NCBI GenBank assembly: GCA_034440615.1 | Contig: JAOTOM010002703.1 | Coordinates: 1-64,000 of the forward strand | DNA: 64,000 bases | Reading direction: 5' to 3' | DNA from: Ashinkailepas kermadecensis | Lineage: Eukaryota > Arthropoda > Thecostraca > Neolepadidae | Shown here: piece after piece, positions 21,838 through 33,108 of the stretch | How the letters are laid out: every line of letters begins with the position of its first letter | Position numbering within the stretch: the stretch's first letter is position 1 | Notes under the pieces: model-generated | The model's input: only the letters and a program-made list of their open reading frames with translations | Told to the model about the DNA's origin: nothing | The model's database searches: none | Translations under genes and position numbers: made by a program

Positions 21838-24800
21838 ACAATGGAATTTCCGCAGTCTGATCTCCAAATGGGCCGAAATGAAAGTTTGTTTTCAGTATTC
21901 TCACACCTATTCTCATAGCACTCCAAGAAACATGGTTTTTACCTAATGATACATACAACTTTAACCTTTCCAATTATTCACTGTATCGTCACGACGAGGT
22001 CCTCGGATCACATCGCAGTGGCAGTACAGCACTTTACATGAACAATAATTTCACACATACACAAATTACACTTAATACACAATTACAAGCCGTAGCTTGT
22101 ACATTGCGTTTACATGGTAGAAATATAGATGTGTGCTCCATCTATATTCCACCACACACCGACAACACAAATATTTTGACACATTTAGAAAACTTTAAAG
22201 CACATTTCAAGAACCCTTTCATACTACTCGGAGACTTTAATGCACATAGTCCAGCCTGGGATCAAGCACGTACACAAGGAGACACTCGCGGCCACATCAT
22301 AGAACACATTTTAGACCGACATAATTTAGTAATAGTTAACACTGGAGATCCAACCTTTTTTCACCTTGGACATAATACAGCAACAGCCATTAATTTATCT
22401 ATTTTTTACCCCACCCTGACAAACGACTTTGATGGGACCATAGAAACCGACATCCACGACAGCGACCACTATCCCATCAAATTGACACCCACTTTTTCAA
22501 CGGCGACTGACACCACACCCAGTTTTATTCCCCGCTGGAAGATTTCAAAAGCCGATTGGACAACATTTCAGGAGCTTTCTTATTTGCAGTACAACCCCAA
22601 CATTTCTCCCGTCGAAAACATCAACTCAATTACAAATACACTTTTCGAGGGAGCTTCCACGACTATTCCACTTACAAAACAATTCACAAAAAGGAAACCA
22701 CTACCTTGGTGGTGTCAAGAAATTTCAAAAGCCATTGCGATAAGAAAACGAGCATTTAGAATTTATTTACGACATCCCGATCAGGAAAATGTATAGATCC
22801 GTAACCGCGAACGTGCGAGGACCCGCCGCATCATTCGCGATGCCAAGCGGCGTTCATGGGCCATATATTTACAGCAGCTGACTTTTCGAACACCATTGAG
22901 TAAAATATGGCAATTAATTCGACGCTTGTCCGGACGCTCCCCATTTAAATCTCTACCGGCCATCAAAATCCACAATCTCACCATTACAGACCCACAAACC
23001 ATAGTAAATACCATAGCTGATACCATATCCCATAATAGCTCCGATGGGAATTACCGACCTAATTTCTACCAAATGCGCAACACACTTTTCACACAAATCT
23101 CGAACTCTTCCAATCCGACAATACCGAGGACTACAATGCTTCTTTTCAACTTTTCGAACTGCAGAATTCCATTTCGTCCGCCGGTAACACTTCAGTAGGG
23201 CCTGACAAATTGCATTATTCCTTCTTTCGACAACAATGCATCTAAGACACATTTAATTCATTATGATCAAATCACATCTTTCCTGAAACATGGAAAAAAG
23301 CAATCATCATTCCCATTCCAAAACCCGGCAAAGATCACAGTAACCCCAATAATTTACGGCCAATTGCTTTTACCAGTTGCTTGGGGAAACTTCTCGAAAG
23401 AATGATTAGTAAAAGATTGACCTGGCACCTGGACACAAATTCTCTTTTATCTCCATTCCAATGTGGTTTTCGTCACGGACGCAGCCCAGTCGACCATCTC
23501 ATTAGATTAGAAACGGACATCCGCCTTTGTTACAAAAAGCACGAACACACAGTGGCAGTATTTTAGACCTTAACAAAGCTTATAATATGGCCTACAAACC
23601 CGCATTACTTTCCAAAACTCTTCAACTCGGTTTCAAAGGACACTTAGCTCATTATTTAATAGGTTTTCTATCTGGTAGCCGTTCTTTCCACCTCAGATGT
23701 CGATCATCAATCTCCACACAGCATATTATGCACAACGGACTGCCACAGGGAAGCTGCATATCACCAGTTGTATTTAACATCATCATTAATGACCTTTTCG
23801 CCGACATGCCTGCAAATGTATAATTTTCTCTTTTCGCGGACGATAGTGCAATTTGGTGCTCAGACAAAAATTACGAAAAATGTTTGATTCTGCTTCAAAA
23901 CGCCCTTGACAGAGTACATCAATGGTCCATCAAATACGGTTTCAATTTTTCGGCCCCCAAATCTGCAACCATGATTTTTAGCAAATGCACTCCCTGCCCA
24001 AACCCAGATACACAACTTCACCTTGGACAAAATGGCATACCTTTTGTACATTCATTTAAATTTCTTGGTGTAATCTTTGATCGTAGGCTTTCCATGCATC
24101 AACACATTACACACATCCAGAACAAATGTTTTCGCCAACGAAATTTATTTCGCTGCGTTACTTCCACCCCCTTAGGAGCCGATCGTCACACTCTTTTACA
24201 ACTATATAAATCCTTAGAATTCCTCCTTTAGCTCCCCGCCGAATGCAACGAACACTCAGATACGTCTCCAAAATTCAGCTTCATGCAAACCACCCGACAC
24301 ACACATCATTGCAAATTCTCCCAAATTTACATTATCATATTTAGGTCCAGCCGAAAAGCGAACTGGACTCACTATAGCTTCTCGGGTAAAAACATTTTCT
24401 GAACAGCTTCACTTCGCTATTCCACCCATTACTTCTCTTTCTCCACCGACTACACCACCGTGGCAAATAGCCGAACGACACATTTTCTATCTCATCACGA
24501 CTCCAAAATCACAGCTTTGTCCGGAATATATCAAACAAAAAAGTCACCAAATTCGGTCTCGTTATTACCATGTTCCTTTTGTTTTTACAGACGGTTCGAA
24601 AGATGCTAACCTTACAGGAAATGCCGTAGTTTCAGGAACTTACAAAAAAACAACATCGATTACCAAACGGAACATCAATTTTCATCGCTGAAATACATAC
24701 CATCCTCATTGCCCTCCGTTATATTCGCAACCGTTTTCTGTCACCCCATGCGCAGCGTCATCATATGTTCCGACTCCAAATCTGTTTTACAATCTCTTTC

Positions 24801-25422
24801 GTCACTTTCTTTTCCACATCATTGCCATATTTATATTTATAAATCACTACAAACACTTCATCTGATGGGCGTGAAGGTCCGTTTCCTGTGGGTGCCCAGT
24901 CACTGCGGCATCCCAGGAAACGAGGAAGCAGATCATCTAGCAAAACAACCATTACAATTACCACACATCACAGATATTCAACCACATTTTGACGCCATTA
25001 AATCAACAGTAAGACAGAACATTCGGCATTTTTGGAATCAAACCTGGACTAAAAGTACAAACCATACGCAATTACGGAGCATTAAACCAGTCATCGATAT
25101 TCGGACGCCAACATTTCTAATCAACCGCCACGAAGAAAAGGTCCTATCGCGCATCCGCATAGGACACACTTACCTCACACATATATTTATTTATTCTGCT
25201 TCACCTCGGCCTTCATGCCCATCATGTAACACTTATATTACAGTTCCACATATATTACTACACTGCCCGCAATACCATGGCCCTAGAAAACAACTTATCG
25301 ATTACTGCCACACACACAACATTCCATTCTCTTTGCCCTCATTGTTGGGGGCCGATCACCCATTTCTTATCAAGTTACTTTTCAATTTTCTACGAGAAAC
25401 CAAATTATTCCAGGAATTATAG
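21838..25422 (+). pseudogene. ORF2 polyprotein: endonuclease, RT, RNase H (multiply broken)
   Basis: The endonuclease starts near 21850 (QWNFRSLISKW, then LQETWFLPND). It continues in the 22038-22796 frame with ILLGDFNAHSPAWDQ and SDHYPIKL, the APE-type catalytic regions. The linker ends PWWCQEISKAIAIRKRAFR. RT is split. LRPIAFTSCLGKLLERMI, FRHGRSPVDHL and LDLNKAYNMAY come first, then GLPQGSCISPVVFN. A stop at 23821 immediately precedes the catalytic FADDSAIWC. KFLGVIFDRRLSM and LLQLYKSLEF follow before a stop at 24229. RNase H carries FVFTDGSKDANLTG, ICSDSKSVLQSL and WVPSHCGIPGNEEADHLAK. The 24709-25422 frame ends with CPSCNTYITVPHILLHC and the element's last codons. Motif-level preservation is good, so the copy is not ancient, but it cannot be functional. 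Confidence 0.88.
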
Positions 25423-25475
25423 ACTGACTTTTGGGATTTAAAACCTTATTCACTTGATATAAACGACGCGAAATA

Positions 25476-25487
25476 GCCTGAGTAGGC
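25476..25487 (+). other. 3'-UTR hairpin of the I-type element
   Basis: GCCT-GAGT-AGGC forms a 4-bp stem. In the antisense copy (10879-10892) the same place has GGCCT-GAGG-AGGCC with 5 bp, so sequence and pairing are kept in both copies. It lies about 55 bp after the ORF2 stop. Confidence 0.6.
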
Positions 25488-25828
25488 CGAAGCGCCTAAT
25501 TCAACAAAACGAAAACGAAAGCAACAACGGTGCTCTACCGCCACACCGAGTTCGGTGCTTGTGCCAGAGCAGCGGACGACCTGGTACGGCTTGCACACCA
25601 CCCGGTGCGATGTGCACACCACCGCCGCACGGCAAACACACCAAACGCACCAAATAGTGCACGGGTCAGTGTGCACGGCGGTGCAGATGGTTGGCCGACC
25701 TCTGCCGCCTGGGGTCACGCCGGGACGTTTGCACGGCGTCCGGCAGCTGCAGCGTGTCCGTCTGACCCTGCCATTTACAAGCTGACAAATTACCGGCCGG
25801 TGAGACTCCCACTTGCCAATGGAGGGCT

Positions 25829-26111
25829 GGCGATCACGTGGTCTGAGCCGCCGCGGGCGATCACGTGATCTGAGCCGCTGCGTGCGATCACGTGATCTGA
25901 GCCGCCCCGGGCGATCACGTGGTCTGAGCCGCTGCGGGCGATCACGTGATCTGAGCCGCCGCGGGCGATCACGTGGTCTGAGCCGCTGCGGGCAATCACG
26001 TGATCTGAGCCGCCGCGGGCGATCACGTGATCTGAGCCGCTGCGGGCGATCACGTGGTCTGAGCCGCCGCGGGCGATCACGTGACCTGAGCCACCGCGGG
26101 CGATCACGTGT
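25829..26111. repeat. 27-bp tandem array with eleven CACGTG palindromes
   Basis: CACGTG occurs at 25835, 25862, 25889, 25916, 25943, 25970, 25997, 26024, 26051, 26078 and 26105, always exactly 27 bp apart. Five of the units hold the full 12-bp palindrome GATCACGTGATC, and others have GTGGTC or GTGACC. The rest of each unit is TGAGCCGC followed by CGCGGGC. Variants CCGCCGC and CCGCTGC tend to alternate, hinting at a 54-bp higher-order unit. The array is the sole reason for long open frames on both strands. Confidence 0.97.
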
Positions 26112-26481
26112 CGGTGTCGCCGCGAGAGAAAAAGCGCGCCAACGCGCGGCCCGCCCCCTTTGTGCATGCGGCTCGACCACTGGATATCGGACTGGGCAAT
26201 TGCACGGTGCGGCCCGTACTTATTGCGCCACACCACGTGCCCTGGCACAGCAGGCACAGCAGGCACTTCACCACAGCGCCAAACATTGTGTGGCGTCCAC
26301 GCGGATGGTAATGACACTCGGGTGGTAATCACTTTACGCTTTGCATATCGCAGCGTGGAGGGGACCAACCAAGCAAAATATGCTCCTCCCCTTGTTTACA
26401 AATGCTGGGCGCAAGAAGTGGCATCCCAATCGTGATCAAAATGCAGCACCAGTGATCCGATAATCTTTACGTGTGTAATAT

Positions 26482-26532
<51 letters not shown>

Positions 26533-27760
26533 CGCGCGCGTCTGTGTGTGTGTGTGTGTATGCTGTTCGTGCCGCCCCCAAGTTTGTGAGGCCAGGGTGC
26601 GATTTACGCCACCCCGAGTGAATTTATTCGGTGTCCGAGTACCATCATCTAAAGACTGACAATTGCCATCATAACCTTTAAGCCAATTATGATCAGCACG
26701 AAGTGATTTTGTTGAATTTGCAGCGAATTATGGGCAAAGGAACAAAGGAAGGTTGGCAAAAACGTTCACCCGTTCTGATCGAAAATGTCGAAACTGTCGG
26801 CTTAATTTGCATCAAAGGTGATGAAAAACCAAAGTTCATGAAATGAAGTTCGATGGACGCAACGTTAAATGTGACGTGTACTTTCGTCACCCGTTAGCTG
26901 CACGGAGGGTTAGCGGCTTGTGCAGACCCCGAGGCAGTCGGCTCTGAGCAGCCAAGCGACGCGGGTCTGTAACGCTGGCAGTCGCGCGTTCTAAATTAAT
27001 AACAGTTTTCGGCCTTAAATTCACCGTTGTTCGTTGGTGTGGAATATTTTTAGGTACGAGTTTTCTGATGTTTGACTGTTGCCGTCTATTTACTCTTCCT
27101 GCTGCACAATACAAATAGTACAGAGAACTTTGGAACTTTACAACGGGAGTGACGCGAATGCGAGGTCATACTAGACTATTACGTGACCTATATAGGAACA
27201 TTCCTACACATTGCTCTGATACTGTACCTAAACAGGTGAGGAAAGTGAAGGGTTGAGTGATTGTTATGATTGGCAGAACTCTGCACAGATTTAATGTGAA
27301 AATGACAAATTAGCATTAGAAGGGCATAACACCAGGAGATTCTAACCCCCGATGACTTCCGAATGGCTATCCATGCGTGGCATTATCATGAAAATGTGAA
27401 AGCCTTGCGGAATTATTGATGTTGCGAACATCTCACTCAACCATGTTGCTTTCATGGATCTGTTTACACCAAATGCTAAGTCATTTAATTATTGGTGGTA
27501 AATTGACGGCAGCAAATATACATGTGCCTGTCAATTCAAATCAACAATTAAATAAAACAATCCAGGTGTTGTCTGAAATATTATTGATGTATTGTAGTCC
27601 TCCTATACTGGCTTGGTTACTCATATTTTGCTTGTCGCATTTTATAAACATTTTTGAATTGTTTGAGAATAATTCATTTAAATTTGTCTGACAAATGTTA
27701 AGTAAGGTTAAGTTTAAAAAAGGTAAGTTTTTGCTGTCCGGTGTTTTATAACTTCTTTGA
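26112..27760. other. no supported gene
   Basis: A GC-rich flank to about 26320 gives way to AT-rich DNA. A (TA)n microsatellite is inside (26482-26529). The block 26640-27120 has mixed composition and a 75-codon antisense frame without recognisable features. Nothing coding can be defended. Confidence 0.45.
26482..26562. repeat. (TA)n-(GC)n-(TG)n microsatellite
   Basis: About 48 bp of TA run into GAGCGCGCGCG and then a (TG)n tract ending near 26562. All are alternating purine-pyrimidine. Confidence 0.97.
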
Positions 27761-27764
27761 ATTT

Positions 27765-28395
27765 CTTTTTCCAATGCAATGTTATGGAATGTGGTCGACA
27801 TGATGTGACTACACATTTTCTGTGCAAATGCTCACTTTTCAGTTTAGAGGCAAAATAACACAAAAAATTGGCTTTGAATCAGGTAGCATAGCATAATAAT
27901 ATGTTAAGAAAAGAAGAAAAATGCAGCATAACCAAACCTAACCTAGCATAGCCTAACCTCCCGTATCAGAAAGGAATTGGAAAAAAGAGTAAAATACTCC
28001 ACCATTTATTTTCGCAATTGTTCAATTTAAAAACCTAACATAACCTAGCCAAACCTGTTTTTCGTGAAGGAAATTGATTACCTTTTGAAATTTCGATAGA
28101 CAATCAAAATATCTTCCAAACTAAAACACTTAACTAGCCTAACCTAACCAATACTAACCATTTTGTCTACCTCATGGAGTTAAATTTGTGGAAAACTTGT
28201 CTTGTTTATACCATGAAGCACAATAATACCTTCAAAAATCCATCATACCTTTCATTCATGATATATTCTCCCATTGCCGCTTTTTATATCAATTTCCTCA
28301 CCAACTGGAAAGTATGCACTTGCGCCAGGAATGAGTGGTAACATCATCTTAGTCATTTTAAGAAACGTGTCCTTGCAAATTGTTATTGAAGTAAC
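27765..28395. mobile_element. fold-back element with TAACC and TTAGG-side arms
   Basis: The left arm (27765-27965) reads CCAATGCAATGTTATG, TTTTCTGTGCAAATGC, GGCAAAATAACAC, AGGTAGCATAGCATAA and then AACCTAACCTAGC. The right arm (28300-28395) reads GGAAAGTATGCACTTGCGCC and CATCATCTTAGTCATTTT, the reverse complement of the arm seen elsewhere, although its TTAGG segment is lost. The middle holds TAACCTAACC and ATGGAGTTAAATTTGTGG followed by CTTGTCTTGTTTATACC, the same centre as in the copies after 56 kb. No protein is encoded. Confidence 0.65.
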
Positions 28396-28462
28396 ATTTC
28401 TGAATTAAAACACAGGTCTATCTGAAATATTTGATCACATTTTTATCTTCCCTTAAAAGGAG

Positions 28463-28662
28463 CTTGATAGCGCAGATTTGTACACAAAGACGATAAAGAG
28501 GAGTGAGTCTAGAACGGAGCCCTGTTGCACCCCTCGGGACATCCTTCCATTTACATTTACATCCACTGAATATTACCCTTTGTGTCCTTTGTACCCTTAA
28601 CCATGCTTCAATGCCGCATGCAACGTTTCCATCAGTCCCGTGCTGATCCAGCTGATGAATTA
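28463..28662 (-). pseudogene. CR1/L2-type reverse transcriptase fragment
   Basis: Reading the minus strand in one frame gives LIHQLDQHGTDGNV, IEAWLRVQRTQRVIFSG and WKDVPRGVQQGSVLDSLLFI. This is the RT segment between the fingers and the catalytic box, where related elements have GVPQGSVLGPLLF. About 65 codons remain without a stop. The catalytic Y/FADD is not present because the fragment ends before it. It is too short to place in a family. Confidence 0.7.
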
Positions 28663-28805
28663 GCCGCGCGTGTCTAGTTCACCAGCCGGACCATCCACCG
28701 GGCTGCTGCTGTTGTGCAGGTTGGTGGCCGCGCGGCGGCTGATCTGGAGATGGCTGCACAGGCACCGAGCAGCCGTGCTCGGGCAGCCACTGCCGCGCGC
28801 GCCGC

Positions 28806-28935
28806 GCACAGTCCCCATCGTCGGCGCCCACGCACAGTCCCCATCGTCGGCGCCCGCGCACAGTCCCCATCGTCGGCGCCCGCGCACAGTCCCCACCGTC
28901 GGCGCCCACGCACAGTCCCCACCGTCGGCGCCCAC
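28806..28935. repeat. 26-bp GC-rich minisatellite, five units
   Basis: GCACAGTCCCCATCGTCGGC starts at 28806, 28832, 28858, 28884 and 28910, each unit exactly 26 bp. The units differ at two sites only (ATCG/ACCG and CCAC/CCGC). The last two share the ACCG/CCAC variant, as expected if they arose from a late duplication. Confidence 0.97.
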
Positions 28936-28974
28936 GCAAGAGCCGAGCTGATCGGCTGTAGCGTCGGAGGGGGG

Positions 28975-29215
28975 GGTGAGAGGTTAGAGGCGTGTCGGAC
29001 CATATAGGTCATTTGCGCGGCCTTTAAAGCTGGTGGGGTTTGCATGCAAGTATAACGCAAGAGTGCACATTTACCATAAATGAGTGCTACGTTATAGTGT
29101 ATGCAACGTTAAGGTGCTGAAGGGTAGCAGGGTGGGGGACATCTCCTGATGTCTACTATTTTAGTTTACTTTGCTCCTCCGCAAGATAAGTTGTAGTTGG
29201 GGTGGTGGACGGTTG
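28975..29215 (+). repeat. dispersed repeat, copy 1 (pair with 52235-52512)
   Basis: Both copies contain GGACTATA/GGACCATATA-GGTCATTTGCG, CCTTTAAAG, ACGTTATAGT, GGACATCTCC-TGATGTCTA, TTTTAGTTTACTT-type sequence and GTAGTT-GG-TGGGG in the same order. The copies differ by several indels. There is no coding frame, and the ends are not defined. Confidence 0.7.
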
Positions 29216-29416
29216 ACGAGAAAATTGGTTTTGATAGGGTGCCGGCATTAGCCTGCTATTGTCGAAGAGCATCGAGGGATTTTTACTGTGCGGACAAGTA
29301 GGTAATTGTTCACACCGCCTATCACGCCGGCTACCGCGTGTTAGTTGTTAGTAGTGGGTTAGTAGCATGTTTTCATGAAGGGATATATGTGAGACAAGTA
29401 CGGTGTTTTGCAATTC

Positions 29417-29560
29417 AGCTCATCTACGTTCATGGTACATCTGGGTAACAGTTTTCGTTATGCTAATTGTTAAGGCAAGTCGGCTCATCTACGTCCGAAG
29501 GCACCGCAAAGTAGCCATTTATTTCAAATAGGGAAGCGAATCGGCTCATGTACGTCCGAT
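29417..29560. repeat. degenerate 62-bp tandem repeat
   Basis: GCTCATCTACGTTCA (29418), GGCTCATCTACGTCCGA (29482) and GGCTCATGTACGTCCGA (29543) are 61-64 bp apart, with poorly conserved sequence between them. No function is apparent. Confidence 0.5.
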
Positions 29561-29694
29561 GCCGTTCGTGGATGACTATTTGCGTTATTCCTTTGAATGC
29601 GTGCGTGGGCATGAAGTGCGTGTTGGAGTGCGTGTTGGAGTGCGTGTTGGTGGTGTGGTGTCCACAATGATCCTGCTAGTTTGGTGGCGTACAG

Positions 29695-30345
29695 CTAGCC
29701 AAATAGTAATTGGAGGAATTCTGGGTGTTTGTCACCCAGAAGCGATCGAAGAGAAAGAGAGAGGGTGATGCCATATTTTTGGCAGAGGGCATAAAGTGGA
29801 TGTCTTTGAGCGTCAAAGCTACGACAGTCTAGCAGGATGTGGTCTATGCTTAATGTGGTGTTGCAGGTGTCGCAGTAAGGTGTTTTGTAGCAAGCATCCT
29901 CTAGTTGAGCCTGTGTTAATTTTCTTTGCAACCAGTTCTAGGTCTACTGAGGACTGCTTCCTTTTGGCAGAATGATTGGTTTGATGTGTTCCATGTGCCT
30001 AGCGTTGGTTTGATATTGTGGGTGTGGTTGAAGCGATGAGGTGTAGAGTTGCGTTGTGTCCATGTGTTCTGGTGATGCATCCGTATGTGGCGTTGTATGA
30101 GTGCCCTGCAATCGTCTACGTAATATTCCATGTTGGGATAAGTAGTCGATGCTAGGCCTTGCTTTGCTAGCCCGTCTGCTTGCTCGTTTCCTGGAATGTT
30201 GACGTAGCCCGGAATCTAGATGAGGGAAAAGTTGCTTACGTTACGGACCACGGCTTGTTGGATTCGATTAATGACTGGATGCGGGCAGTTGTGTGTGCTG
30301 CTAATTGACGGAAGGACTGATTTTGAATCTAAACAAATTACTACG
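29695..30345 (-). pseudogene. RNase H and tail remnant of a third I-type family
   Basis: On the minus strand IPGYVNIPGNEQADGLAKQG (about 30220-30150) is the last RNase H motif, with the usual His replaced by Tyr. It continues into a frame with YYVDDCRALIQRHIRMHHQ and LGTWNTSNQS. After a shift comes RKLTQAQLEDACYKTPYCDTCNTT, with C-x2-C...H-x4-C ending ILLDC, then a hydrophobic end (LRSLLGDKHPEFLQLLFG). The layout equals the C-terminus of the other I-type elements here, but the sequence is clearly different. Three frames are needed, so it is dead. Confidence 0.8.
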
Positions 30346-30369
30346 TTTCACGTGTTGCGTCTCTTTACA

Positions 30370-30632
30370 TAAAGACATAAAGACATAAAAGATCAGTGCA
30401 ACTATGAGCCACAAGGACCCTTCTTGGTTGCACTCTGGACAATGAACCAGTTGCCCACCAAATCCGTCGATCAGCCCTCCCTGGAATACCGAAAAGAAAG
30501 CCCCCTATTCTTATAATGATTGTCTGTGTTGTTTTTAAAGATGTTCACTGTTCAGTGTGCTGCTACTGACAATGGTTTCTGGCAGCTGGTTCCAGTGTTC
30601 TACTACCCTGTTGGTGAAGAAAGACTGTCTGG
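30370..30632 (-). mobile_element. 3' fragment of the CR1 copy type seen at 47.3-48.4 kb
   Basis: From 30470 to 30632 this matches 47272-47430 closely: CCCTGGAATAC, GCCCCCTATTCTTATAATG, GCTACTGACAATGG, GTTCCAGTGTTCTACTACCC and GAAGAAAGACTGTCT. Further left, GAGCCACAAGGACCC parallels GAGCCACAGGGGCCC at 46741. The outer end is a CATAAAGA repeat (30370-30390), probably the element's 3' microsatellite. The match stops abruptly at 30632, where the composite repeat begins. Confidence 0.85.
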
Positions 30633-31628
30633 ATCATGAGACCACACGGGGCCTCAAAAACAGGCTGAGCCCTCAAAAAGGAAATTGATCATAAACAGGG
30701 AACAAACAGACCGGGCACTAAATAAACACATCGGCGTCTTCGAAAACGCGCCGATACCTCAAAAATATAATCGGTGTATAAAACAGCAACAAAACTGTAA
30801 AAAAAGAGCCCGGTCTCAAGCATGTGCTGAGCCCCTAGCACAAATTGGCTGGAGCCCTAACACACATCCATAGAAGAAGAAAAACGCAATGGGTAAAAAA
30901 GGAACACCTAGCTAGGGTCACGGCTCGGTAGCCAATATGGGAGCTTATTTAACCAAAGAGATAAGGTGCATCAAAGGTCAGTGTGTCTCCGGATTTCTTA
31001 ATCACGAGAAAATGTGGGAAGAAGAGAACTAATACATGGAATTGAATTGATCGATTTTTTTCCCGTGAGCCGCATTACCAAGCATTCCACATGTCAAATG
31101 TGGCACAAGACTATCACGTGACAGTAATTAGCAAAACGTGGGAGACCTAGCAGAAACCGGAGAAGCGCACGTAGAGTGGCGAATGCGACGACTGCGCAAG
31201 GCGGGTGTACACATGCACGAACGTTGGCGTTTTGGCGAACGGACGTTATTAATTGGAATGCCTGATATTGACAAATTTTATATTTTTGAGTGATTTGTTC
31301 AGGTGTAATTTTAGCAGTGTGAGGTGACTTTTCAAAGGATACCAAAAGAAAAACCTTCAAACAGGATGGGAAGGAGTAAGGGTTGAAATCCGGTGATTCA
31401 GAAATAATGGTGGTAGTTTTGGCCCCCTCCACAGGACAGTTAATTTGGTCACTAATAATTATATAACAAAAATATAAAGAACCACCTTTGAATTGTTTTG
31501 GGTGGAAATCCGGGAACTTTTTTAACTGGGGTAGGTGGGCACCTTCCAAATCAGTTTGCCTCCTCTCGCAAATCCTAGGTACGCCACTGCCATGGCATGA
31601 CATAATTTGACCTGTTGATAGCTATAAT

Positions 31629-32211
31629 CCGCCGCAATGGACGGTGTACTCCGCGACCCCGGTCCGCCGCAGTGGACGGTGTGCTCCGCAGCCCCGGTCC
31701 TTTACAATGGACGGTGTACTCCACGATCCTGATCCGCCACAGTGAACGGTGTGCTCCGCAGCCCCGGTCCGTTACAATGGACGGTGTACTCCACGGCCCT
31801 GATCCACCACAGTGGTCGGCTTGCTCGGCGACCCTGATCCACCACAGTAGATGATGTACTCCGCGGTCCTGTTCCGCCACAGTGGATGCTATGCTTCGCG
31901 GCCCTCGTCCGTCATAGTAGATGTGCCCCACGGCCCCGGTCCACCACAGTGCACGGTGTACTTCGCGACCCTGGTTTTCCACAGTTGATGATGTACTCCG
32001 CGGCCCTGGTCCGCCACAGTCGACGGTGTGCTCCGCGGCTCCGGTCCGTTACGGTGAACCATGTGCTCCGCGGTACCGGTCCCCCAGAGTGGATGGTGTG
32101 CTTCGCGGCTCTGGTCCGCCATAGTAGAAGGTGTGCTCCACAGCCCGGGTCCGCCACAGTTGACGGTATGCTCTGCGACCCTAGCCCGCCACAGTGGACG
32201 TCAGGGTCGAA
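31629..32211. repeat. 35-bp minisatellite, about 17 units
   Basis: Units of the form CCGCCACAGTGGACGGTGTG plus CTCCGCGGCCCCGGT repeat with a 35-bp period (for example 31629 and 31664). Many single-base variants occur and a few units are one or two bases short. The same repeat in copy B has about 12-13 units. It causes all the long open frames at this place. Confidence 0.95.
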
Positions 32212-33108
32212 AAAACTGTCTTTTCCTGGATTTTGCCATCCATAGCATTATCCTCTTCACAAAATTATCCTCCATGTTGTTTCCTCCATGTGTTTTCAAT
32301 TTGGACGTCTGATGATATTGTTCAACAATTAATTTCCCCGTCGTAAAGTGCTCAAGATTCACCTGAAGCTTCAAAGTGAGATTCTGATGCCAAGGTTTGA
32401 GGGCAAATATCCTCTTCGTATTCCATCACTGAGAAATTGTCCTCTCCTCATCCAGGATTGCAAAGTATAACTCCAACCCTGGTAGACGGTGCGTTCTCCA
32501 CGGCCCTGGTCAGTCACAGTGAACGGTGTGGGATTAGTCACGGCTTTGCATCATCTTTCCGAGCAGTTTTGTGTGCATTAGTTGTCACTTTCTCCGCATT
32601 TTACCGTTCACCTTACCATTAATAGGTACCAATGTCACCCATGCATTAATCTTTCCCAATTCGTCACAGCCATTGAATCTGATTGAGATACAGCTGCTCT
32701 TGTTGTGCATTTCGATCTATGGATATTGATGCCATCAGAAAAGCAAATTTTGTAAGCAGCGAGACTGACTTACTTCCACTAGGGTAATGATTACAGGTAC
32801 TGACAGCAGCGGGGCCAGAAATGCTTTTGGGTGCGGCACCCTTCTGGCCTTATTCGTGTCCTTCGCACCTATATGAAGACTCCTTACGTCTGCCATGTGT
32901 TTCTAGTGTTCGACATTTTGCACCTCTATATATTTGCTCTTTATCTTTATATGCTTTATATTTGCTTTATGTAATAAGGTCCGGAAACACGAAGTCGGGT
33001 CATCTCGGATCATTGTTTGTTCACACAATGCCATGGTGTACTACTTCGGTGGCTCTAAAACCGAATTCAAATTTAAATTCACAAGGAACAGTAGCATTCG
33101 GCATAAGA

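Larger units (their letters stand above)
20080..25535 (+). mobile_element. near-full-length I-type non-LTR retrotransposon (inactive)
   Basis: The order is a 5' leader with a hairpin (20142-20163), ORF1 gag with three zinc knuckles (20242-21417), APE endonuclease (21838-22500), linker (22500-22870), RT (22890-24230), RNase H (24585-24950), cysteine/histidine tail (25120-25422) and a short 3' UTR ending in a hairpin (25476-25487) and CAACAAAACGAAAACG. Gag, endonuclease, RT and RNase H in this order define the I group. Several frameshifts, stops and an apparent deletion near 24230 inactivate it. The same family supplies the antisense fragment at 10.85-11.46 kb. The 5' boundary is approximate. 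Confidence 0.88.

Noticed and set aside
25829..26111. CRISPR array
   Set aside because: The 27-bp units are adjacent, with no unique spacers and no cas genes, and the DNA is eukaryotic. It is a minisatellite.
28660..29060. Gly/Ala/Asp-rich antisense frame of 128 codons
   Set aside because: It is driven by the 26-bp minisatellite. The other two frames of the same strand are open too.
31615..32245. 119-codon and antisense frames as a Ser/Arg/Pro-rich protein
   Set aside because: They lie wholly in the 35-bp minisatellite. The same happens in the second copy at 59624-60152, on both strands.
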